Source of the DNA: Nyssa sinensis
Taxonomy: Eukaryota > Streptophyta > Magnoliopsida > Cornales > Nyssaceae
Reading direction: 5' to 3'
Assembly: GCA_008638375.1 (NCBI GenBank)
Contig: CM018046.1
Coordinates: 39,795,706-39,859,705 of the forward strand
Length of the DNA: 64,000 bases
Of this stretch, positions 47,580-60,414 are shown one piece after another (position 1 is the stretch's first letter; every line of letters begins with the position of its first letter). The notes beneath the pieces are model-generated. The model worked only from the letters and a program-made list of their open reading frames with translations. It was not told where the DNA came from and made no database searches. The translations under genes were made by a program, and so were the position numbers.

Positions 47580-48141
47580 CCTTGTTACTCTTTCAGTATT
47601 CACTCAGTAGTATACTTTAATCTTTAGAGCAGTCACCAAACAAACCAAATACAATCAACGATACCACCATCTCCTTTAGACATAAAAACCAAAAATAAAA
47701 TCGTAGAAGTCTTGATTGTTCATCCTTCGCCACATCTTACATTACTGAGTAACTAGGAAATCTAGAATTCTTCCACTAAGCAACAAAAAAGAACCACAGT
47801 CCTGCTAACCTTTCCTTTATTCTAAACATAGATCTAAATCGTTCAAGTGCAAGATGCGCCAAGAGAGGCAACCAACCTTAAGTTCCAAATCATTTGCCCA
47901 CACCAAGGAAGTTCCAGTACACAAATTAAGCATCATGAGAAGCTTCTTTAAACATATAATTAAATGAAAAATACAAGGAGTGCATCTCCCTGCTTCTCCA
48001 ACTCCACATTCCAATGCAATACCATTTTGGCCATATTTCTAAGAGCGCAAAGAAATTTAGGGTGGTAAAACAAATTAAATTATTTGTGTTGACTTGTGAC
48101 CGATTTGGTTTGAAATTTGTTTAAAATTAGCTCTCGTAATA
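47580..48141. other. Intergenic DNA, no gene supported
   Basis: A minus-strand frame at 47817-48014 (ECGVGEAGRCTPCIFHL) has no family I recognise and is surrounded by stops. It could be a degraded gene or LINE piece. The DNA left of 34144 should be its continuation before the Ale-like insertion. Confidence 0.4.
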
Positions 48142-50731
48142 TGTCACGCCCCAAATTCTCGCGAACCCTGAGGCGCGACTGACGAGACAGTAAATAAAAT
48201 AAAATAAAGGACAACTTAAAAAAATTTAACCAAGCATGCATCCATTACAATCAATACATCAAAATAATATGAAATACATCTCGCCATTACAGTGTTCACG
48301 GATCATTCGGGCTTAAGCCCTTACATTACAAAACATAAGTCCCATGGACCAAAAATACACCAAGTGCTTCATCCTATCAAGGTGTCATTGAGTCTCAAGT
48401 AGCTGGAGCATCCTCATCTGTAATATATGTCCCACGAATGGGTCGGCTCAACTGCTGGAATGACGAAGTGCTAATGCAAGAAATAAAGCTAAGGCGTGGC
48501 ATGTGCAAAGTGTACATTTATCTCTAAATGCATTCCAGTCCCGTTAATATGATGCAATGAAAACATGAATGACGCACCCATGCACTCAATGCCACACCCA
48601 TGTCTCATTTATGGGTACTCCCCGATGGCTCGAAGTACCAATGCAATGGCCAATTTTGGGTTTTTCACCACAAGATCTGCACCCTCATAATGCAAAGTAC
48701 CACGTGCTCAACTCACACTATGTTCTCAAGGAATCATCATATGCCAATATGCTCATGCAATCTCAATGCAACAAGGTTTCATTAATATGGCTTGCTCGAG
48801 ACAATAATATGTATATCACCAACCAGTTCCATATGCATACATTTTTCATACTATCAATCTAAACATATTTCAAGTTTCAGATTCTTCACTTTACTAAATT
48901 CTTAAGGAACGCAAGTAACACATGAGTATGTGAACAATCAACTTCAAGTTATCAAGTAAACACATTCCAAAGAAACACATAAGTCATTCAAGTCATTCAC
49001 AAAATATTCCTAACTTAACTTCATTTCTAACATTAGCAAAACACCATACCTGACGGGTTAGTCTCAACCCAAATAAACCGCGCTCGTAGTGTAGTGGCTA
49101 GCAGGGAGAATGTGGAAGGATTACACTGCCTTTTCTTTACCTTTCGATGCTCCTAAAACCACAAAATGTAACTCAGTCGGTTTGTCACTTGAATCATGCT
49201 ATTCATCAAATTTTATGTCTTCATTTTATAAGTTTCTATTTTGTCAAATTAAATTCTATTTTTGAGTCCGGAACGTCGAAGAAAGTGGGTTTAGGCTTTC
49301 GTGGAATTCAATTCGGACATCCGAGCTAAAAAGGACAAAACGGTCATTTTGTACTTTCACCAGGTCCTTACATCCCGAGACCTCTTTTCACAAATTGGAC
49401 TCCATGGTTGAGTTCGGAATGGTCGAGATAATAAAGTTTCACTATTTGTTTACTTAATTCGGAGTTCGTTTGACTGCGTTTTAATTCAGGGGTATTTTGG
49501 TAATTTAAAAGTTATTACGGGTCTTTTATTTTTTGGGACCCCGTCTCATAAAACGGATCTCACCATTGGCCTCAGAATGGTCGAGATAGTCAAAATACAC
49601 TAATAACTTATCCCATTTGGACTCTGGATTAATTTGGAATATTTAATTAAATTAAATTAATTTAATTAATATTTTATTCTGGTGGGGTCAAATCATAATA
49701 ATTAATAGTTGGGGGGGTCAGTTGGTAATTTTCAAAAGTTCTGGGTCAAATTTCAATTGTTCAAAAGTTCTGGGGGTCAAACCTAATTCCAAAAAAAGGT
49801 GTGGGGTCAATTTGTAAATTCTCAATTTTCTATTTCCAATTCGGTTAACCAAACAGGGACCAATCCCAAAACAGGGATAGGATATCCCTGTTTTCAATTA
49901 GATTCCAATTTTGATTTCATAACCCTGTAACCAAACAACCCCTGTCCCCCTTTTAATTTAAAACCAGAAGCTGACACGTGGTAGGGGCGGGTCGGCCCAA
50001 GCCCGACCCGACCCGAACTAACCCAGACCCTACCCGGAACAGTCCCCCTTCGTCCCCAATTTTCTGGTAGGGTTCCGGCGTGTCTCTGGCGTCTTCTCCG
50101 GCTCCGGCAACACTATTCCGACTAGTTTTCATCGTTTTAAAAATGTGGTTTTCTTCATTTCTTTCCAAGGATTTCATATATGGGCTCGATTTGGGTTTAG
50201 ATCATCAGATCACCACGAATAGGGGGTCAAACCCCTCGGTCAACTCTTTGACCGACCCTTTCTTTTCCATTTTCGTGACTGTTTGGTCATGATCCGACCT
50301 CCATTTTGATCCCAACATGTTTCTGCACCTCACCCCATGAATCTCCCACCTTTTAAACAAAGCTTTACACATAAAATATCAAAACCTACTCCCCTATAAC
50401 CGTGACCTGCAACTAGGAAGTTCTTCCTCTCCCCTTAACCATTTTATTTAATTCTTCTTGCTTTAATCTCTATTTTTCACCCTCTACAACCCCCTATAAT
50501 CTAATGCAGTCATCATGCAAGAAAAATGAACGAAACAGATTGTGTACATGGAAATTTCTAGAGAGAGAAAATAATGTGTTGGGTTGTTTACCTCAACAAG
50601 GGTGTGCCTCACTCTTCGCCTTGCCTTTGCTTCTCAGCTTCTATGTCTCCTTCTTATCTCATCTGCCTTTCTTTCCTTTTTCTCTCTAACCGACAGCCCA
50701 TATACACACATACGGATACACATATATCACC

Positions 50732-50774
<43 letters not shown>

Positions 50775-51130
50775 AGTCAAACCACTCTTCTGTTCAGACC
50801 TGCTCCTCCCCATGCCCTGAAATTCACTGTCACACACAATCACCTTCACCCCTCCTCTTTGAGTGTTACACACTCAAGTTCCTTGCACACACACAATCAG
50901 ACACATACACACACACCCGTGCACAACTCTGACCCACCTATGTATATTTATATACACCTATATATATATATATAACACACATATATAATGCACACACATT
51001 TAAATATTTGTAAACACACACACATATTACACATCTTTAATTATACACATATCCTCACACATATGTTTACACATAATATTAATAATACTAATAATAATAA
51101 TAACAAATAATAATAATAATAATAACCAAC
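48142..51130 (-). repeat. Long gypsy LTR fragment, LTR-A (same family as the solo LTR at 57354)
   Basis: Begins TGTCACGCCCC and stays collinear with 57354 onward for nearly 3 kb: the shared GAGGCGCGACTGACGAGACA, CATTCGGGCTTAAGCCCTTA and CATACCTGACGGGTTAGTC, and a GACCCG-rich block. It stops matching after AATAATAACCAAC at 51130, about 75-80 bp before the end expected from the other copy. The outer edge is flanked by TAATA. No internal region or partner LTR is present. Confidence 0.82.
50735..50773. repeat. (TC)n microsatellite
   Basis: About 19 TC units near the end of LTR-A. The corresponding part of the solo LTR (near 59845) has only a short TC tract, so the repeat has expanded here. Confidence 0.92.
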
Positions 51131-53856
51131 ATCTCGACCCTAGGTCTAATAAGCATCAGATGGAGTTTGTGACTGAGCACAAATTCGGCTACAATATAAT
51201 ATATCAAGATCATGCTAAATCCAATGAACAGTAATGCAATAACACTATCTCAGCAGTGAAAAGAAACTATTGCCTTAACAGGCCAATATAAATTGGCTGC
51301 TAAGATCTTGCCCCTTGAGGCCTATGTACAGAGCGTACAGAAATCATGATCAAGATATACAACAGTCAATAAATACTTTCCACAAGATAAAGTAATATCA
51401 ATGTGGAATTGATAAACGTTCTGATATTTATGGAGTACAATAGATGATATAAGAAAAATTGTTGACATGGCTAGGAATGTAACATGTATAGAGATCAGAG
51501 ATTACTTACCTCTTAAATCGTTTCTATTTCTTTCACAATAAAACCAAGTCACTGTTCCTTCCTCTTTGAAATCCCTATTCATCAATAGACAATATATCTC
51601 AGTTTACCTTTTCATGAGTTATGTTATTCATCAATTTTTATGCCTCTTTACTATTGGTTTCTCTTTTTACTTGAATAGACTCTACTATTGAATGCAGAAT
51701 GTCGAACAAAGTCGATTTAGGCTTTCGCGGAATTCAATTCGGATTGTATGTAAAAGGGCAAAATGGTCGTTTTGCACTTTTACAGGTATTTTTATTTTTT
51801 GAAACTTCGTCTTGCTAAACGGACCTCACCATTGGTCTTAGAATGTTCGAAATAGTTAAAATACACTATTCATACGTTTAATTTTGACATCGTTACTATA
51901 AAGGGTAAAATGGTCATTTATGCTTTTACGGGTTCTCACTTCTCGATACCTTTTTTAGAATTCAAACTCCACGGTTGAGTCCGGAATGGTCGAAATAATA
52001 AAAATTGACTATTCATTTGCCTCGTTTGGACTTCGTTTGACCTATATTTAAATTAGGGGTATTTTTGAAATAAAATAATATTTTATAACTTTTCTGTTTG
52101 GGCCACAATGACATTTCCTAAAATTTCTGGGGTTGGTTCACAATTTCACACAGTTCCGGTCTGAACCAGTAGATTCAGTTCAAACCTAAGTGAACCGGTC
52201 CGGTCTCCCATTAAACCAACCGGTCTGGTCGGCTTTTACACGTGATGCTGACGTCAGCCCTAATGTCTTTTAATTTAAAACACAAGACCTCAAAACGACA
52301 CCGTCCAATTTAACCCTTTTGTGCGATGGATCGGGTTTCGACCTTGAACCCGATTTGACCCAAGCCCGAACCGTTACTATTCATCTTCTTCTTCTTCCCT
52401 TCTTCCCCTCGTTGCCATAGTTGCAGGTTTTCTTTTCTTTTCAATTTCGTGCACTTTTACTTCATGTTTTCTAACTGTTTTCACTCCAAAACGTTTCTAA
52501 AACATCAAGGAATAGTTAAGCATTAGTTTCTGGCTTAAAAACTCTTTCATGTATTCGGTTTAGGATGTGATAATCTAACCTGTAAGTTGGTCGTTTGTGC
52601 CCATTTTTGAGCCAAATCCCATGGGGTTTGTTCTAGGTTGACTCATTTTCTTTATAGTTTCATTTTCCATTCCCAAAAGTGGGTTTAAAGGCAAGTTGTG
52701 AGGTTGGGTTTTGAAACCCGTAACCTGTAACTCAATTTTTGGGGGTCGATTCTTAGGCTTTATGATCGCAGTCAAGTGTTTTTGGGATGCTTGTTAGGTT
52801 TAATTGAATTCCTGATAAGCCAAATTGGGTCTGGGGAAGGTCGGTTCAGACCTGCTTCAAGCAAGGTCTTCAATGGTTGCCTCTTCTGGGTTTGGTGTTT
52901 TTAGGTGTTTTCATGGCCTAAAATCATTCCTGAACAAGTTTAAATATATTCTAAACATCATATACACATGAAATAGTCGATTTTTCTTACATACATGTAA
53001 GATATCTTAGAGAGAGAAAAATATAAAAAGTTGGAATTTTACTTGTTTACAATGATTTCTCTCTTTGTTCTACTTCTGATTCTTCCTCCATTCACCTCAG
53101 TTTCTCTTCTTTTGGTTTCTTTCGTAAGAAGCTAGCATGCTTGCATGTTTTGCTATTAAAGAGAAGAAACCGACCCTTCTCTCTCTCTCTCTCTCTCTTC
53201 TCTCTTCTCCTTGCAGCCTTCCTTGACTCCCCTTTTTGCTCTCATTCAATTCCTCTTTTTCTCTTTTCTAAGAATGCAGCTTTGCATTCAATTCCTATAG
53301 GATATTTATATATTATATGTATCTAATATATATACACACACTAACACACACATGCTTACACACCTATATCAGCCGACACACACACTGCACCCACATGCTG
53401 CTGCTTAGTAACTTCCTTTCCCTTCTTTATTTTCTTTTCTTTTACATTTTAAACACAAATACATATATATATATATATATACTTATATATTATACTATAT
53501 TATAATTATATATATATGTATAAATACATGATTTATACCCATCTTATACATCTATATACACGTATATACTGATTTCTGAGCGCATATACATACCATGATA
53601 TTTCACGAGCTATGCATGTGTATGTGCGTATGCATGCATGGAAATGCATGCGTGCACGCATTACAAGGCATGGCCTTGGGTAGCTCAGGTACTGCCTGAC
53701 ACTGATTCGTATAACTGACACTGTTTAGGTTCCATAGTCGTATAGTACATATGAGGTCATAATATATAGAGCTTTAACAGCTCGGTTACATCTGATAGTA
53801 CAATACCCGACCCGGTCTACCTCGGTATACGTGCTAACCCGGGTCAGGGTATTACA
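51131..53856 (-). repeat. Long gypsy LTR of a third subfamily, LTR-C
   Basis: Begins ATCTCGACCC, a decayed form of the ATCACGACCC edge of the coreless element's LTR, and ends GTCAGGGTATTACA. It contains the same modules as the other long LTRs (GAGTCCGGAATGGTCGAAAT, GGGCAAAATGGTCGTTTTGC). It directly abuts the broken end of LTR-A. The right flank is CTCGG. No matching target duplication is seen for LTR-C alone or for the A+C pair. Confidence 0.7.
52249..52256. promoter_or_regulatory. TGACGTCA palindrome in LTR-C
   Basis: A perfect TGACGTCA, the core bound by plant bZIP factors of the TGA type, eight bases after an ACACGTG string. It lies next to the GACCCG block, where the other long LTRs carry ACACGTGG. 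A role in LTR transcription is inferred only from the motif. Confidence 0.35.
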
Positions 53857-54364
53857 CTCGGTAACACAATATATTGTTATTTTAATGAAAAAAATATACA
53901 TCCTATAAGTTATTATAGATCAACCTTAGTTCCATAATTTAGGACTACAAGCTAGGCTAGCCAATTGGATTGAAATTAAAGGAAGGAAAAGAAAAATAGG
54001 ATAGTTGAAACTTAATTTAGTCATCAATGACTTTAAGTCAAGTGGTTCATAAGTAACCCTAAAGTTCAAACCATTAAAAAATGGAGGTTCAAAATTAATA
54101 TGAACGTCAAAAATATGAATTGTAAAAGGCTATATGTGTATTGTATACTTATATATAGCCACTCGAGTTCTGTTCTAACACTAAGGTATAACATCAACAC
54201 ATTTCCAAGGACACACGAGTACTCTGAAACATTTTAATTATCAATTCCTGAAACATTAGGACAAGTAGTATAGAGATTATTGAAACACCAATCAAAAGAA
54301 CAAGAATCCTAATTATAGATCTCAATGTTATTCATCTAAATAGATTATTGATCAATTCAAGTTA
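53857..54364. other. Intergenic DNA, no gene seen
   Basis: AT-rich sequence between LTR-C and the next copia element. I see no frame or repeat worth naming. Confidence 0.6.
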
Positions 54365-54369
54365 TTTAC

Positions 54370-54535
54370 TGAAGAAATAAAGAAGAGAAAGGAATTTGTA
54401 TGTATTTCTATTTATTTAAAATTGTACAATATGAGGCCTATTTATAGGTACAATATGAGAATACAATGTAAGAATATATACGATGTGGGACAATGTGGAA
54501 ATAAGAGTCTATGTGCATTCTAGAATATTCTAACA
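54370..54535 (-). repeat. 3' LTR of the short-LTR copia element
   Basis: 166 bp, TG...CA ends, nearly identical to 62596-62760. Confidence 0.92.
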
Positions 54536-54550
54536 TCCCCCCTCAAACTC
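54536..54550 (-). promoter_or_regulatory. Polypurine tract of the short-LTR copia element
   Basis: GAGTTTGAGGGGGGA on the minus strand, directly before the 3' LTR. Confidence 0.88.
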
Positions 54551-55480
54551 GAGATGACGAAGTCAACTAGAGTTTGGAAACAAGATCACGGAGCCGACCA
54601 GGAGGATGAGACTTCGTGAAAATATCGGCAAGTTGATCTTCAGACGAGACAGATTCGAAGATCCAAGGTGCCTTGCTGAAGATGGTGCCGAATGAAGTGA
54701 CAATCAATTTCAATATGTTTGGTGCCCTCATGAAAGACATCATTGTGAGCAATCTGGATGACGCTTCGATTATCACAATAAAGAGGAGAACTAATCATCT
54801 GAGGAGCACCCATGTCTGTCAAAAGCCATCGTAACCATAAAAGTTCAGCTGTAGTATTAGTAAGAGCACGGTACTCAGCCTCAGTACTGGAGCGGACAAC
54901 AACAGTCTAGTTCTTACTATGCCAAGAAATGAGAGAGGTGCCGAGTAAGAAACAGTATCCCGTGGTGGAACGAAGATCTGTAGGATCACCAGCCCGATCA
55001 ACATCAGAATAGGAGCGGAGCTCAAAAGATGAGCGAGAGGAAAAGTAAAGGCCATGAAACAGAGTTCCCTTGACATAGCGTAAGATGCAAAGAACAGCAG
55101 CATAGTGGGTAGAGCGAGGGGCACTCATAAACTGGCTAACCAGATGAATAGAATAGGAAATGTCTGGTCGGGTAACAGTGAGATAGATAAGACTATCGAC
55201 CAGTTGTCGATACAGAGTAGCATCAGGAAGAGATTCACCATTAGTAGCAAGTAACCTGAACATTAGGATCAAGCGGAAGAAGTGCATGTTTTGCTATCAG
55301 TCAAACCTGACTTCAGAAAGCAAGTTAGATGCATACTTAGCTTGAGAAAGATAATAACCATCTGATCTAGATGTAACCTCAAGACCCAGAAAGTAGTTAA
55401 GCTGCCCCAAGTCCTTCATCTCAAAATTCTAACTCAAAAAGTACTGAAAATCTCGAATACTAGAGAGATCATCGCCTGTA
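54551..55480 (-). pseudogene. RNase H and C-terminal pol of the short-LTR copia element
   Basis: Contains ISYSIHLVSQFMSAPRSTHY, LRYVKGTLFHGLYFSS, DLRSTTGYCFLLGTSLISWHSKN, a TEAEYRAL-like segment, YCDNRSVIQIAHNDVFHEGT, KHIEIDCHFIRHHLQQGTLD and DQLADIFTKSHPPGRLRDLV. This is the usual order of copia RNase H and tail. Frameshifts near 54825, 54907 and 55285 break it. Confidence 0.87.
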
Positions 55481-56100
55481 ATAATCATGTCATCAACATA
55501 AAGAAGAATAAGAATAATACCAGCACCAGTGGTCCGAAGGAAAAGAGTTGAGTCATAGGCACAAGGGTAAACCCCTGTTGAGCAACAACACAACTGAATT
55601 TAGCAAACCAAGCTCGGGGAGCTTGTTTGAGACCGTAGAGAGCACGCCGAAGACGGCAAACTATGTGAGGGGGATGGGCATAACCAAGGGGAGGATGCAT
55701 ATAAACTTCCTCAGCAAGATCACCATTCCAGAATTCATTTTTGATATCCATCTTAAACAATTTTCAATGACGCACAGCAGCAATGGCAAGCAAAGAGCGG
55801 ACAGAGGTAAGACGAGCAACAAGGGCAAAAGTCTCCTCATAGTCAATACCATACTCTTGAGAGAAACCCTTGGCAACAAGACGAGCTTTGTAGCGTTCCA
55901 CTGATCCATCTAACCGAGTCTTGATTTTATAGACCCACTTACATCCAACTGCAGACTTTCCAAGAGGTAAATCCACCAAGTCCCAAGTATAATTTTTAGT
56001 GAGAGCTTCTAGTTCATCAGACATAGCTTTCTGCCAAAGAGGGTCAGCATCAGCCTCACGATAACTGTGAGGTTCGTGAAGGGTAACAAGAGCATAATAA
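55481..56100 (-). pseudogene. Reverse transcriptase of the short-LTR copia element
   Basis: [60 protein letters not shown] and [17 protein letters not shown] are followed by LLYVDDMIITGDDLS near 55480-55520, with the catalytic Asp pair intact. A stop after AAVRH (about 55763) and a frameshift near 55560 disable it. Confidence 0.88.
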
Positions 56101-57353
56101 CAATAAAAATCTTGAAGATGAGAAGGAGGAGCTCTTACTTTAGTGGATCGACGAAGTACAGGTACCTGGACAGGCTCGGAAGGCAGTTGATGGATCAGGA
56201 GTATCAGCAGACGTGTCAGATGACTCTGAAACAGGCGAAGAAGGAACATCTGAGGAGCTTGGCATCTCTGCAGAGGAGTCAGGAAATAAAGCAATAGAGG
56301 GGTCAGTAAAGATAGGAGCATAACTGATAGAAGACTGCGAAAAAAGGAGAAATACTCGTAAACATCTTATGTTCCCAAAACTCTACATGACGAGAAATAT
56401 GAAGACGTTTGGCTATGGGATCATAACAACGATAACCCTTTTGAGTGAGACCATAACCAAGAAGACAGCAGAGTCGGGATCGAGGCTCAAGTTTGGTGCG
56501 TTCATGTGAGGGAAGAGTGACAAAACAAACACAACCAAAAACTCGAAGTAATGAGTAGTTAGGAACTGTACCATGGAGAAGCTCAAACGGAGTTTTATTG
56601 TGTATAGTGGGTGAGGGAACACGATTAATGGTGTAGACAGTAGTAAGGGTAGCTTCTCCCCAAAAACATTCTAGAAGAGAGGGAGAAATGAGAAGTGCTC
56701 TTACTGTATCCAGAATGTGGCGATGTTTACGTTCTGCTCAACCATTTTATTGTGAGGTGTATGGACAAGAATGGTGAGAGACTGTCCCATTGTGCTGTAA
56801 AAGGGCAAGAAATGACTTATCCTTGTATTCCATTGCATTACTTGAACGAAAAGTTTTAATGGTACAAGAAAATTGAGTTTGCACCATTTTGTGAAAATTC
56901 TGGTAGACAATGGTGAGTTCAGACCTATGCTGCAAAAGATATATCCAAGTATAACGACTATAATCGTCCACAAAGATAACAAAATAACGAGATCCCCCTT
57001 CAGTCGGTGTAGGGGCAGGACCCCAAATATCAGAACGAACTAAGTCAAAAGGTGCTGCTGAAAAAGAGTCACTTTTATTAAAAGATAAATGTGTTTGTTT
57101 TCCAAGATGACATGACACACAATCAAAATACTGAAATTTAACTAGACCTAAATGACCCTTGAAAAGCCAAGAACTGAACACGTGGAAGTGAGGCATGACC
57201 CAACTAGGAGTGCCACAAATTGGAAGTAACTGTGATGGCAGCCATGGAAGTGTTTGTGGAAGAAGGAATCTGTAAAGATGTGAGCTCGAAAAGACGTCCA
57301 ACTTCACGGCATGTCCCAAGCAGCTGACCCATCCATGAATCCTGTACATCAAC
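56101..57353 (-). pseudogene. Integrase and linker of the short-LTR copia element
   Basis: The zinc-binding part is GHASLPRVQF plus CVSCHLGKQTHLSF. The core has VRSDIWGPAPTPTEGGSRYF (Asp), then RSSNAMEYKD where RSDNAMEYKD is expected, so the second catalytic Asp is Ser. The Glu is in AERKHRHIL after a stop. TPFELLHGTVPNYSLLRVFG and a Ser/Pro-rich linker follow. The right edge at 57353 is the solo LTR insertion point. Confidence 0.86.
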
Positions 57354-59170
57354 TGTCACGCCCCGAATTTCTACAAACCCGAGGCGCGACTGACGAGACA
57401 GAAAATAAAATAAATAAAAGGATAAATGTAAATAAATTCACTAAACAAGCATCCATTCCCATCAATACATAAAATAACATAAAGTACATCTCACAACTGC
57501 ATTGTTCATAGGTCATTCGGGCTTAAGCCCTTACATTACAAAACATAAGTCCCATGGACCAAAAATATACCAAGTGCTTCACCCTATCAAGGTATCATAG
57601 AGTCTCAAGTAGCTGGAATATCCTCATCTGAAAAATGTTGCCCACGAATGGGTCAGCTCAACTGCTGGTATGATGAAGTGCTAATGCAAGAAATAAAGCT
57701 AAGGCGTGGCATGTGCAAAGTGTACATTTATATCTAAATGTCATTCAAAGCATCGCAGTAATATACGAGTGGTATGCATGACGTACCCATGCACAACTCT
57801 ATGCCACACCTATGTCTCATTTACGGGTACTCCCCGATGGCTTCGAAGTACCAATGCAATGGCCAATTTTGGGTTTTTCACCATAGGATCTACACCCTCA
57901 TAATGCATAGCACCACGTGCTCAACTCACGCCATGTTCTCAAGGATTCACCATATGCCAATATGCTAATGTAATCTCAATGAACATGGTTTTCAATAATA
58001 TAGCATGCTCGAACAATAACATATAAATCATCAGTCAGTTCCATATGTATGCATATCTCATGTATTCATATATCATAGTTCATGTTCTTCACTTTACTAA
58101 ACTCTCAAAGAACGCAAGTAACACATAAACATGTAAACAACCAACTTCAAATTATCAAGTAAACACATTCCAAATAAACACATAAATCATTCAAGTCATT
58201 CACAAAATATTCCTAACTTAACTTCATTTCTAACATTAGCAAAACACCATACCTGACGGGTTAGTCACAACCCAAGTAAACTGCGCTCGTAATATAGTGG
58301 CTAGCAGTGAGAATGTGGAAGGATCAGACTGCCGTCTCCTTGCCTTTTCGTGTCCCTAAAATCATAACAAGTGACTTAGTTCATTTGTTTCCTAAATGAT
58401 GCTATTCAACAAATTTTATGTCTTTATTTCATAGGTTTCTATTCTGCTAAATTAAACTCTGCTATTGAGTCCAGGACGTCGAAGAAAATAAGTTTAGGCT
58501 TTCGTATAACCCAATTCGGACATCTGGGTTCAAAAGGGCAAAATAGTCATTTTGCACCATTTCACAGGTCCTTACATTTTGTGACCTCTTTTCATAAATC
58601 AGACTCCACGGTTGAGTCCGGAATGCTCGAGATAATAAAGTTTCACTATTTGTTTACTTAATTCGGAGTTCGTTTGACTATACTTCAATTCAGGGGCATT
58701 TTGGTAATTTTAAAAGTTACTACAGGTCTTTTATTTTTTGGGACCCCGTCTCGTAAAACGGACCTCACCATTGGTCTCAGAATGGTCGAGATAGTCAAAA
58801 TACACTAATGACTTGTCCCATTTGGACTCTAGATTATTTTACAATATTTAAATAATTAAATTAATTAAATTAACTAATTAATTAATTAATTTAATTAATA
58901 TTTTATTCAGGAGGGGTCAAAACATAATTAATCAAAAGTTCTGTGGGTCAAAATCAGATTTTCTAAAGTTCTGGGGTCAAGTTTAATTTTCAAAAGTTCA
59001 GGGTTAAATTTGTAAATTTCAATTCTCCTATTCTCAATTCGGTTACCCAAACAGGGATTAGTCCAAAACAGGGATAGGATATCCCTGTTCCTGTTTCAAT
59101 TTCAATTTTCAATTTATTACACCCGTAGCCAAACAGTCCCATTCCCATTTTAATTTAAAACCTGTGACCG

Positions 59171-59178
59171 ACACGTGG
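59171..59178. promoter_or_regulatory. ACACGTGG box in the solo LTR
   Basis: ACACGTGG, a G-box/ABRE-type core for bZIP or bHLH factors, is kept at the corresponding place in LTR-A (49974-49981). It lies just beside the GACCCG-rich block. Function is inferred only from conservation and motif. Confidence 0.4.
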
Positions 59179-59197
59179 CAGGGGCGGATCGCCCAAG

Positions 59198-59240
59198 CCC
59201 GACCCGAACCCGAACCGGACCCGGACCCGACCCGACCCGA
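59198..59240 (-). other. Potential G-quadruplex block in the solo LTR
   Basis: On the minus strand GGG runs recur at 2-4 base spacing (GGGTCGGGTCGGGTCCGGGT and more). Comparable GACCCG blocks lie at 49995-50038 (LTR-A), 38001-38038 and 42618-42649 (coreless element LTRs), with a weaker one near 52330-52372 (LTR-C). Confidence 0.6.
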
Positions 59241-60039
59241 ACAGTGCCCCTTCTTCCTCGTTTTCCCGGTGAGCCTCCAGTGGGGTTCCGGCGCCTTCTC
59301 CGGCGCCGGCGACATTTTTTCGGTGAGATTTTCATTGGTTTTTGAATGTGGTTCTCTTCAGTTTTTCACGTAGATTCCATATCTAAGGTTGGTTTTGGAT
59401 CTAAGCCACTAGATCTTCACGAAATAGGGCTCAAAGATTCCGGTCAACACTCCGGCCGACCCTACTCTTTCATTTTCGTGACTCTTGGGTCACGGTTTAA
59501 CCTCCATTTTTATCCTAATGGGTTTCTGCACCTCCTAGGGTTCCTTCCCTACCATTTAAACCGAGTTCTACACATAAAATGTCAAGACCCAACTCCCATA
59601 ACCGAAATCTGCAACTCGAGTTTTCTCCCTAGTTTCTCGACCATCATTCTTTTTGCATTATTTTCCTTATAACATGCTCTTTAAGATCATATACATCAAA
59701 TTAATTATCATACTTTAAAAAAAATAAAACAGAACTGGGTCACTTATGATTTTTGTTGGGTTTCTCTCTCTGGCCGTGCACCTCCTTCACCCTCTGGTTC
59801 CAAGCTTGATTTAATCTCCAAGACTCCTTCTTTCCAGAACTCTCTCTCTCTCTCTTTCGTTTTCTGTTTTTCTTTTCCTTCTCTTCTCCCAACCGAGACC
59901 AACACATATACACTAACACACTAACTCCCTCACGTCTCCCATCACCAGCCCCTTTCCTTGACTTCTTTCCCTCTGCTCAGCCACCATGCTCTTCCCCAAT
60001 GCAGCTTTGCATTAAATGCAAAGCTACCCTATATATACC

Positions 60040-60157
60040 TATATATATATATATATATACCACTCATTACACACACACTAGACACACACACACTCAACTG
60101 ACACCACACACACACCCTCACGGTCTGTTGCACACATCCAGTGCACACATGCACTGC

Positions 60158-60182
<25 letters not shown>
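60040..60182. repeat. TA and CA microsatellites near the end of the solo LTR
   Basis: TA tracts at 60040-60059 and 60159-60182 flank an ACAC-rich segment. They generate long low-complexity open frames on both strands that are not genes. Confidence 0.88.
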
Positions 60183-60189
<7 letters not shown>

Positions 60190-60383
60190 CATATTCACAT
60201 ATACATGTACACATATTATTCTACACATATACACATACATATAATATCCCACACATATACATGCTACACATACATAACATCCATGCATTCCATAATCATA
60301 AACACATTACATTAATTTCACATTTTTTAATAATACCAATAATTAATAATAATAATAATAACCAACACAATATTAATATTAAT

Positions 60384-60414
<31 letters not shown>

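Noticed and set aside
47817..48014. Minus-strand frame with ECGVGEAGRCTPCIF
   Set aside because: Cys-rich but matching no family I can name; flanked by stops on both sides.
50574..50975. 133-codon plus-strand frame
   Set aside because: Translation of TC and CA microsatellites inside LTR-A.
53857..53866. CTCGGTAAC beside LTR-C resembling CTCGTAATA before LTR-A as a target duplication for the A+C pair
   Set aside because: The match is imperfect and does not abut the TG start of LTR-A, which the solo LTR fixes at TGTCACG.
60029..60244. Overlapping frames on both strands
   Set aside because: They encode Tyr-Ile and Thr-His strings from TA and CA repeats.
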